Shown one piece after another: positions 6,449-11,265 of a DNA stretch of 11,265 bases. Below the pieces are notes generated by a model that had not been told where the DNA came from, made no database searches, and worked only from the letters and a program-made list of their open reading frames with translations. The position numbers and the translations under genes are program-made. Source of the DNA: Bacteroidota bacterium. Its GTDB lineage: Bacteria; Bacteroidota; Bacteroidia; Bacteroidales; Prolixibacteraceae. Location: positions 1 to 11,265 of the forward strand of contig JAUYTA010000637.1 in the NCBI GenBank assembly GCA_030695265.1, written 5' to 3'. Within the stretch, counting starts at the first letter, position 1, and each line of letters begins with the position of its first letter.

Positions 6449-7523
6449 GGCTGGCGCTTTTTTGATTTTTAACTTTCACCAACTGTGCCGCGATGCTAAT
6501 CGCAATTTCTTCCACGGTTTTTGCTCCAATATTCAAACCTACCGGAGCATAAATCCGGCTCCACTGTTCCGGAGTTGCCCAGGCATTTTCAAGAAACAAA
6601 GCTTTCATTTGTGTCACTTTCGCTTTACTTCCAATCATTCCGATGTAAGCAGCATTGCTCGTGATAAACTTCCGGAGTACATCTGCATCGCTTTTGTGTC
6701 CGCGGGTAACAATAACCAAATAGGAATCATCCTGAACAGGGATCGGCCCCAGGCTTTCATCAACTGTCCCCGACAAAACAACATCGGCATCGGGAAACAA
6801 GCTTTGATTGGCATATTCGGGGCGGTCGTCCCAAACGACAACATCAAACCCGAGAAATTTTCCCAGATGTGCCAAAGAATGACCGATGTGCCCGGCGCCG
6901 GCAATAATCAGCGATGGTTTGGGGAGAATACGTTCCAACAAACTGAAACCATTCGTGAGTGTTTTATTTTCATCAAATGGAATGGCGAGAATGGATTCAG
7001 AGTGAGCATTTCGGAACATTTCAGAAATAACCGGACGAATATTATCTTGTATATTTTGGTCTAAATTCAGATCTTCCTCAACAATCCATTGCCGTACGAT
7101 TTTTACATCGTCCGAATCAGATGCATCGGTCAAAGTCAACAATACACCTTTTTGTCGCTGCTCTAAACTGTTCTTCAACTGAATAAAAACGGGAAGGTGT
7201 AAATCAGGTGTTGCATCGAGCAAAATAGTCATGTTTCCACCACAGATGGACTCACTTCCTTTGAAAATTTCACCATGCAATTCATAAGAGAACAGCCCCG
7301 ATTTCTTCGTTTTCAGGAGACGTTGTGATTGTTGAATGACCTTTGCCTCGGTTATGCCGCCACCAACTGTCCCGGCTATTAATCCGGAGGAACCAATCAA
7401 CACAGAACTGCCGGACTTTTGAGGAGTCGAGCCTTGTGTGCCGATAACAGTGGCCAGTATGCATTCAGTTTGTTGCTGAAGCAGTGCAATTAATTCAGGG
7501 TAAATACAGATAGATGAACTCAT
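6441..7523 (-). CDS. xdhC: XdhC/CoxI-family molybdenum hydroxylase maturation factor
   Basis: A 360-residue protein with the two XdhC domains. The N-terminal XdhC/CoxI domain spans ~10-80 and includes ATVIGTQGSTPQKSGSSVLI and the glycine-rich GTVGGGITE, plus a conserved cysteine in SESICGGNM (~95). The C-terminal Rossmann domain (about 200-345) begins with LIIAGAGHIGHSLAHL (GxGxxG) and contains VTRGHKSDADVLR, YIGMIGSKAKV and the ending APVGLNIGAKTVEEIAISI. XdhC proteins bind molybdenum cofactor, promote its sulfuration and hand it to the hydroxylase, and so are needed for active enzyme. It is the first gene of the operon and overlaps mocA by 8 bp. The ATG at 7523 is the natural start. A 210-bp non-coding stretch with hairpins separates it from the upstream sigma operon, so it probably has its own promoter. 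TAATTTTA at about 7575-7568 (minus) resembles a -7 box, but this is weak. Confidence 0.92.
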   Translation of the reverse strand: MSSSICIYPELIALLQQQTECILATVIGTQGSTPQKSGSSVLIGSSGLIAGTVGGGITEAKVIQQSQRLLKTKKSGLFSYELHGEIFKGSESICGGNMTILLDATPDLHLPVFIQLKNSLEQRQKGVLLTLTDASDSDDVKIVRQWIVEEDLNLDQNIQDNIRPVISEMFRNAHSESILAIPFDENKTLTNGFSLLERILPKPSLIIAGAGHIGHSLAHLGKFLGFDVVVWDDRPEYANQSLFPDADVVLSGTVDESLGPIPVQDDSYLVIVTRGHKSDADVLRKFITSNAAYIGMIGSKAKVTQMKALFLENAWATPEQWSRIYAPVGLNIGAKTVEEIAISIAAQLVKVKNQKSASHE

Positions 7524-7528
7524 CCCGG

Positions 7529-7569
7529 TAAAAGGTTTTTAAAATCAGTTAAGCCTGCAAAACCTTTTA
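7529..7569. repeat. 11-bp inverted repeat in the leader of the xdhC operon
   Basis: TAAAAGGTTTT (7529-7539) and AAAACCTTTTA (7559-7569) are exact reverse complements with a 19-bp spacer, immediately upstream of the xdhC ATG. It could be an operator or a leader hairpin. Both arms are A/T-rich, so chance cannot be excluded. Confidence 0.35.
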
Positions 7570-7620
7570 AAATTAGGGAATATTTTTGAAATAAAACGGA
7601 GGTCACTGAAGCAGAAGTTT

Positions 7621-7720
7621 ATCGGACTTCGGAAAGTCCGATTCCCGGGATTTTGACTTTCCAAAGTCAAAAAAACAGAAGCCTAAAAACAATCGGACTT
7701 CGGAAAGTCCGATTCCCGGG
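7621..7720. repeat. Cluster of three related hairpins, including two identical 29-bp repeats
   Basis: The 29-bp stretches 7621-7649 and 7692-7720 are identical, with 71-bp periodicity. Each starts with a hairpin: ATCGGACTT, loop CGGA, AAGTCCGAT (9-bp perfect stem), then TCCCGGG. Between them, 7651-7672 is a third hairpin: TTTTGACTT, loop TCCA, AAGTCAAAA. All three share the inner stem GACTT/AAGTC, while the outer stem differs in a fully compensated way (ATCG/CGAT against TTTT/AAAA). The cluster fills much of the 210-bp gap between the single-TM protein gene and xdhC, both read leftward. Confidence 0.8.
7684..7713 (-). terminator. Probable intrinsic terminator of the sigma-factor operon
   Basis: Read leftward, the 9-bp stem at 7713-7692 is the first hairpin after the stop of the gene ending at 7734 and is followed by TGTTTTTAGG, a usable U-tract. 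The second and third hairpins lie further downstream; the third lacks a long T-run. Confidence 0.55.
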
Positions 7721-7733
7721 GCATTGCGATCAG

Positions 7734-8096
7734 CTAGTTCAGGCTGTCGGTTCGAATAGAATCTATGGATTGAATAAAACTTGTTGAATCGGCAACCAAA
7801 ATTCGTTTGGAGAAAACGCTGTCATTGCCGGTAATTGTTCCTGAATCAATATTTATTTGATTGTTTATGACTGAAAAGAAAAGGACAAGCGATACAAATC
7901 CGGTTTTCAAGCCCAAACTTTGAGCCGAGAACATCCAACCGAAGAAGTTGACAAATGAGTTTTGCTTCAGCTTCGAACCACTGTTTTTCAGCAAAAAAGA
8001 ATACATCAACCGGTCTTCGATCGCTTTGTCAGGTTCACCAACATGATCGTTCTGAAGAAGTTGGGAAAACATTTGGTCTTGATTCTTTTTATTCAT
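7734..8096 (-). CDS. Small single-pass membrane protein, candidate anti-sigma factor
   Basis: A 120-residue protein without a recognised domain. Residues 1-60 are polar and probably cytoplasmic; LGLKTGFVSLVLFFSVI (about 61-77) is the only membrane-spanning candidate; the last ~40 residues are polar and rich in serine and aspartate, probably periplasmic. It starts 11 bp after the sigma-factor stop and is therefore co-transcribed. A short cytoplasmic domain plus one TM helix directly behind an ECF sigma gene is the usual layout of a membrane-tethered anti-sigma factor. There is no visible zinc-binding HxxxCxxC motif, so this is not a ZAS-type protein, and the assignment rests on position and topology only. 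It could equally be an unrelated accessory protein. The hairpin terminator follows at 7713-7684. Confidence 0.7.
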   Translation of the reverse strand: MNKKNQDQMFSQLLQNDHVGEPDKAIEDRLMYSFLLKNSGSKLKQNSFVNFFGWMFSAQSLGLKTGFVSLVLFFSVINNQINIDSGTITGNDSVFSKRILVADSTSFIQSIDSIRTDSLN

Positions 8097-8107
8097 GGTG
8101 TTTAGTA

Positions 8108-8713
8108 TTAAAATTCAATTTCATCCTTTAAGTATTCCAATTTTTCGGAAAGCAATTTCTTTGCATAAAACAAACGCGATTTCACTGTTCCCTCCGGAAG
8201 TTCCAGCATTTCGGCAACTTCTTTAATTGAAAATCCTTCCCGATACCGAAGCAAAAATGCAGAACGGTGCTCCTCGCCCAATTGATCGAGCGTTTGAAAC
8301 ACCTTTTCAATCAGTTGTTCCGGCTCAATAGCCGATTCATTTGGGTAGTCTAATTTCTGCCCGAACGCTTGATATTCCTGATATTCCTGCCTGATTCCAC
8401 GACGCCGGTATTCATTTTTACACATGTTGTTGGCTACCGAATAAAACCAGGTTTGAAAAGGATATGCAGGGTTATAGCTTTCAGGCTTTTCAATCAGTTT
8501 CAAAAAAAGTTCCTGCAAAAAATCATTGCCCTGTTCCTGTGAGTTTCCGAGCATCCGGTAGAAATAATAATACATCCGATCCTTGTACCGGTAGTACAAT
8601 TCGCCGAACGCAGCCTGATCGCCTGATACGATTTGCTGCATCAACTCACTATCGCTGTATACCTTATTTTTTCTCCGGAATATCAATTCGACGATTTTTT
8701 CAGGATTAACCAA
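8108..8713 (-). CDS. RNA polymerase sigma-70 factor, ECF type
   Basis: From the TTG at 8713 this is 201 residues. Region 2 lies at about 30-105: GDQAAFGELYYRYKDRMYYYFY, then DFLQELFLKLIEKP and the -10-recognition part FQTWFYSVANNMCKNEYRRR. Region 4 lies at ~135-195, with the helix-turn-helix in GFSIKEVAEMLELPEGTVKSRLFYAKKLL. There is no sigma region 3, as expected for the ECF group, so it should direct a dedicated regulon. The start is uncertain. TTG 8713 overlaps the DUF3098 gene by 31 bp; TTG 8686 would give a 4-bp TTGA overlap with the DUF3098 stop and 192 residues; ATG 8641 would give 177 residues but cuts into the conserved YSDSELMQQIVSGD segment. The TTGA overlap at 8686 is attractive for coupled translation. 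The candidate anti-sigma gene follows after 11 bp. Confidence 0.92.
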   Translation of the reverse strand: MVNPEKIVELIFRRKNKVYSDSELMQQIVSGDQAAFGELYYRYKDRMYYYFYRMLGNSQEQGNDFLQELFLKLIEKPESYNPAYPFQTWFYSVANNMCKNEYRRRGIRQEYQEYQAFGQKLDYPNESAIEPEQLIEKVFQTLDQLGEEHRSAFLLRYREGFSIKEVAEMLELPEGTVKSRLFYAKKLLSEKLEYLKDEIEF

Positions 8714-8895
8714 ATCAAAGAAATATACGAACTCACAATAATTATCGGGGCTAAAGTTATCCGCCTGAAACTGAAAATTGCTTCGTTAAAAACATTTGGA
8801 TCATCAGAACCTCCGCCGCTCATCAGAATGAAACCCAAAGTTAGTAAACCGACAATCAGTATCAATCCGATGTATTTATTTTTCTGAAAGGTCAT
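8683..8895 (-). CDS. DUF3098 family small membrane protein
   Basis: A 70-residue protein with two hydrophobic segments (about 9-25 and 48-66). The middle matches the DUF3098 signature of Bacteroidota closely: GFILMSGGGSDDPNVFNEAIFSFRRITLAPI. The function of the family is unknown; members are often found in the ftsX region, which is not in this window. The second helix (VSSYISLIWLILKK) departs from the usual GF-containing form, so this may be a diverged or extra copy. The ATG at 8895 is standard. The TGA stop (8685-8683) overlaps the reading frame of the ECF sigma gene, suggesting one transcript for DUF3098, sigma factor and single-TM protein. No matching promoter consensus was recognised in 8896-8943. 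Confidence 0.82.
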   Translation of the reverse strand: MTFQKNKYIGLILIVGLLTLGFILMSGGGSDDPNVFNEAIFSFRRITLAPIIIVSSYISLIWLILKKSSN

Positions 8896-8941
8896 ACTTT
8901 TTTAGTTCCTGTACACGCGAAAAACGAAAGGTTCAGATTAT

Positions 8942-8992
8942 CTAAAAAAAAATCGCCGCAAAAGAATTTATTCAATTCCCGTTGCGGCGATT
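8942..8992 (-). terminator. Intrinsic terminator downstream of the four-TM protein gene
   Basis: Read leftward, AATCGCCGCAA (8992-8982) pairs with TTGCGGCGATT (8961-8951) in an 11-bp G+C-rich stem with a 20-base loop, and the descending arm runs directly into nine T residues (complement of 8952-8944). It lies 20 bp after the stop at 9013 and separates that transcript from the DUF3098-sigma operon. Confidence 0.88.
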
Positions 8993-9012
8993 CGCTTCAA
9001 AAATTTATCTTT

Positions 9013-9447
9013 CTAAAGTCGGCTCCACGGAATAGCCACAACCATTATAATCGATGCGATCAAAAAGAAAATGCTTGTAATTTTGAATTTTCCCTGATCT
9101 GTTTTTGCTTTTTTCGATTTGGCCCGACCGATGTGCACCAGAACAACTGCAATCAACATCATTGCAAAATGTTCGACTGCATAAAACCGAAGGTCCGCAT
9201 TTTTCATGGCCGCACCAAAATCAGACATCGCCAATTTTGTGACCGGACTCAGGAAGAAATACAAAACAAGACCAGTTAGTAATTGCAAATCCATCAGCGA
9301 AGTAAATACTATACCTAAAATATTGTCTGTCTTTTTCCATGGTTGGTTTCCGAACCAACCTGCCAGATATTTAACAAGCGTAACAGCCAAACTTACCAAG
9401 ACTAACCAACGAAGAACATCGTGTAAATGTAAAAAACCAGTGTACAT
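9013..9447 (-). CDS. Four-TM membrane protein of unknown function (cytochrome-b-like character)
   Basis: A 144-residue protein with four hydrophobic helices at about 11-31, 44-66, 90-107 and 123-139. It starts MYTGFLHLHDVLRWLVL and has histidines H7, H9, H93 (VEHFAMM) and H105 (LVHIGRAKSKK). Small Bacteroidota proteins with this start and topology exist and are variously annotated as hypothetical or cytochrome b-like. The histidines next to helices could bind haem, but this is inference and no standard cytochrome b561 pattern is clear. Both termini are probably on the same side. It lies 58 bp after the small SDR gene with no terminator between, and ends at a strong terminator, so it may be the last gene of the SDR operon. 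Confidence 0.75.
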   Translation of the reverse strand: MYTGFLHLHDVLRWLVLVSLAVTLVKYLAGWFGNQPWKKTDNILGIVFTSLMDLQLLTGLVLYFFLSPVTKLAMSDFGAAMKNADLRFYAVEHFAMMLIAVVLVHIGRAKSKKAKTDQGKFKITSIFFLIASIIMVVAIPWSRL

Positions 9448-9505
9448 GTTTTCTGAAATTTAATTGTTTCGATTTTAAACGAATGAAAGCGGTTTTGGTT
9501 GAGAA

Positions 9506-10147
9506 TTATTTAATTATCTCCAATCCCTCAACCAACATAAAACCCAATTTCTGATCAATTGACAGGCTGATCATCTTGGCAGCCAGCACATCAACCGGAG
9601 TTGGCTTGTACTTTTTAAAGGCATAATTGGTCAGAAACCGGCTGATTACCAACCCTATTTTTTCCCCCAAACGCTTTTCTTTACGGTCTCCGTCAAGAAT
9701 CGAAGGCCGAACAATAGTACATTTCCTGAAGTTAAGTTTGGAAACAACTTCTTCCAGTTCACCTTTTATTCGTGAATAGAAAACCGATGATTTTGAATCG
9801 GCACCCATCGACGAAACCAGCACGAACGCTCCTACCCCATTTTCGGCAGCCGCTTTGGCAAATTCATACTGATAGGTAAAATCAACACGGTACTGGTTTT
9901 CTTTGGTTTTGGCCGTTTTAATAGTTGTTCCCAAAGTTGAAAACAACACATCTCCTTGAACCTGGTGTTTCCAACTTTCAGGTAAGTCAAAATCAATCTG
10001 AATTTCTTCCAGCTTCGAATGGCTTATTCCTGAAGGACGGCGAACAAACGAACGCACTTTCTCAAATTCAGGATGAGCAAGCAACTGAACAACCAATTGT
10101 TGGCCAACCAGTCCGCTGGCGCCAATCACATTTGCAATTTTTCCCAT
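9506..10147 (-). CDS. Small NAD(P)-binding SDR-like oxidoreductase (TIP30/YraR-like)
   Basis: A 213-residue Rossmann-fold protein. The dinucleotide-binding motif GASGLVG is at residues 9-15 and is followed by VRSFVRR (31-37), where the arginines suggest NADP(H). Further landmarks are LFSTLGTT (68-75), the strand FVLVSSMGA (108-116) and YSRIKGELE (124-132), which gives the Y124-xxx-K128 pair of the atypical SDR family. IVRPSILDG (145-153) is the conserved post-active-site loop. Length and motif order match the TIP30/HTATIP2-YraR group of small atypical SDRs, which often lack a defined substrate. It starts 2 bp after the stop of the larger SDR gene (TAATAATG), so the two are in one operon. The exact reaction cannot be read from sequence. 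Confidence 0.88.
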   Translation of the reverse strand: MGKIANVIGASGLVGQQLVVQLLAHPEFEKVRSFVRRPSGISHSKLEEIQIDFDLPESWKHQVQGDVLFSTLGTTIKTAKTKENQYRVDFTYQYEFAKAAAENGVGAFVLVSSMGADSKSSVFYSRIKGELEEVVSKLNFRKCTIVRPSILDGDRKEKRLGEKIGLVISRFLTNYAFKKYKPTPVDVLAAKMISLSIDQKLGFMLVEGLEIIK

Positions 10148-10149
10148 TA

Positions 10150-11208
10150 TTAAGGTTTTTTGATAATTCCATCGGCAAGCAATTGCTTAAAATGATCGGT
10201 AATCGTTTGTTCAAAAGGCAAAAATTCCATACCCAAATCTTTTTTGATGTAACTGTTGTCCGTTTTAAGGTCATAGCCCACATTCAGTTTCACATATTTG
10301 CGCGTAAACCCAACAAATGGCGCAATCAAACTAAACAACCATTTCGGTACAAACCCCTTCGGCAAAGGAAATTCAGGATAATCAGCCCTGATGACATCGG
10401 CCATTGCGAGAAAACTCTTATCCGCAGAAGTACAAATATGCCTTCCTGAAGCATTGGGCGTGAACCCTGCAAGAATGTGTGCTTTGGCCACATCGCGCAC
10501 GTCAACAAAAGTCATTTTTCCTGAAGGCACACCCGTTTTAAACTTTCCGGTGGCCATTTGTATCACGATTTCAACACTGGTAGAATCAATGCGTTGGGTT
10601 AACGATGGCCCCATAATAAATCCCGGATTGATAACAATCAAATCCCAACGACTTTGTTTTTCAGCCATTTGCCATGCCAGTTTTTCAGCCTGAACTTTTG
10701 AAAACGGATACGGTTGATGTTCGGCTGAACTGGTCGTATTCCAATATGCTTCAGTAAAAATTCCATTTTCGGTTTTCTGAATGTCGATGGCATCACCGAA
10801 GATGGCCGCTAAACTCGAAGTGAGCACCACCCGTTGAACGCTTTCTGTAGCGTTCACTGTATCCAATACGTTCCGTGTTCCTTCCAAAGCAGGCTCTACC
10901 AGCTCTTTCTGCGCATTTTTTATTCCTGAAATTTTAAAAGGAGATGCGGTGTGGATTACCAGTTCGCAGCCAGCCATTGCTTCAGTAAAACTTCCTTTTT
11001 TCAGAAGGTCGGCTTCAAAAAACTGGAGTATTCCAGCGCTTTTTACTGCCAGTGCAGTCAGATGCGCATATTTGTCTTTTTGTGCCAGGTTTCTTACAGT
11101 CGTGCGGACTTCATACCCTTCATCCAATAATTGTTTCACAATCCACGATGCCAGATATCCTGTTCCACCGGTTACCAATACCGGTTTTAAACGATCAATT
11201 GTTTTCAT
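10150..11208 (-). CDS. NAD-dependent epimerase/dehydratase, dihydroflavonol-4-reductase-like SDR
   Basis: A 352-residue extended SDR. The cofactor motif is VLVTGGTGYLA (10-20), followed by VRTTVRN (34-40), with arginines favouring NADPH. HTASP (86-90) is the second Rossmann landmark. The catalytic triad is S132 (in LTSSLAAI), Y167 and K171 (YPFSK). NPGFIMGPSL (194-203) is the substrate-loop signature, and the DFR/CCR/Gre2-like aldehyde-ketone reductase subgroup fits best. The C-terminal part (FVPKWLFSLIAPFVGFTRKYV) is hydrophobic and may associate with the membrane. The natural substrate is unknown; plant-type names should not be carried over. The ATG at 11208 is followed leftward by the small SDR gene after 2 bp. 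The 57 bp upstream to the window end are A+T-rich and show no clear promoter. Confidence 0.92.
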   Translation of the reverse strand: MKTIDRLKPVLVTGGTGYLASWIVKQLLDEGYEVRTTVRNLAQKDKYAHLTALAVKSAGILQFFEADLLKKGSFTEAMAGCELVIHTASPFKISGIKNAQKELVEPALEGTRNVLDTVNATESVQRVVLTSSLAAIFGDAIDIQKTENGIFTEAYWNTTSSAEHQPYPFSKVQAEKLAWQMAEKQSRWDLIVINPGFIMGPSLTQRIDSTSVEIVIQMATGKFKTGVPSGKMTFVDVRDVAKAHILAGFTPNASGRHICTSADKSFLAMADVIRADYPEFPLPKGFVPKWLFSLIAPFVGFTRKYVKLNVGYDLKTDNSYIKKDLGMEFLPFEQTITDHFKQLLADGIIKKP

Positions 11209-11265
11209 ATGTTTCCATTTTCATTTTATCAACCAAACCTTGAAATTACCAAATTGTTCAGAATA

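Noticed and set aside
6156..7064. A 302-codon open frame on the + strand
   Set aside because: It lies antisense to mocA and xdhC, both with clear family motifs, and its translation shows no domain; it is a shadow of their codon use.
7621..7720. CRISPR array
   Set aside because: There are only two identical units, with another hairpin between them rather than a unique spacer, and no cas genes; this fits terminator or REP-like hairpins.

Overview
The window looks like a chromosomal segment from a Bacteroidota organism. Most likely it is an environmental member of the Bacteroidia (Marinilabiliales-like), though the order is a guess. The phylum call rests on a DUF2723 membrane protein with the PRERDYVYVG motif, a DUF3098 small membrane protein, a sigma-70/ECF factor of the type common there, and weak or absent Shine-Dalgarno sequences. 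The genes fall into a rightward block (1-3082) and a leftward block (3225-11208). The two converge on a short intergenic region full of hairpins and repeats.

Rightward block. The 3' part of a DUF2723 protein gene (cut by the window edge) is followed by a compact three-gene cassette: an XRE-type repressor, an ImmA/IrrE-type HExxH metallopeptidase and a PIN-domain protein. The three genes overlap each other by 17 and 23 bp. The repressor is preceded by a perfect 12-bp inverted repeat that is probably its operator. The cassette is A+T-richer than its surroundings and has the architecture of a toxin-antitoxin or stress-switch module: repressor, repressor-cleaving protease, nuclease.

Convergent gap (3083-3224). 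It holds a strong, probably bidirectional terminator hairpin and three tandem copies of TTTCCTGCGCA. The core of this repeat also forms the terminator arms.

Leftward molybdenum hydroxylase operon (7523 to 3225, read leftwards). The order is xdhC-like maturation factor, mocA-like molybdenum cofactor cytidylyltransferase, [2Fe-2S] small subunit, and Tat-exported molybdopterin-binding large subunit. The first three genes are joined by 8-bp start/stop overlaps (ATGAATGA and ATGGCTGA). The mocA reading frame carries two in-frame stop codons (TAA and TAG), yet its distal part still reads as a good MocA C-terminus. It is therefore a very young pseudogene or the product of base-call errors. The enzyme is a two-subunit type (IorAB/NdhAB-like) with no FAD subunit nearby, and its substrate cannot be read from sequence.

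Further upstream on the minus strand is a small operon of DUF3098 protein, ECF-like sigma factor and single-TM protein (candidate anti-sigma). It ends in a tandem family of related hairpins (7621-7720). Beyond that is an apparent operon of a DFR-like SDR reductase, a small NAD(P)-binding SDR and a four-TM protein, closed by a canonical intrinsic terminator at 8942-8992.

The best second-look items are the XRE-ImmA-PIN cassette with its operator, the doubly interrupted mocA inside an otherwise intact molybdoenzyme operon, and the two families of intergenic hairpins.
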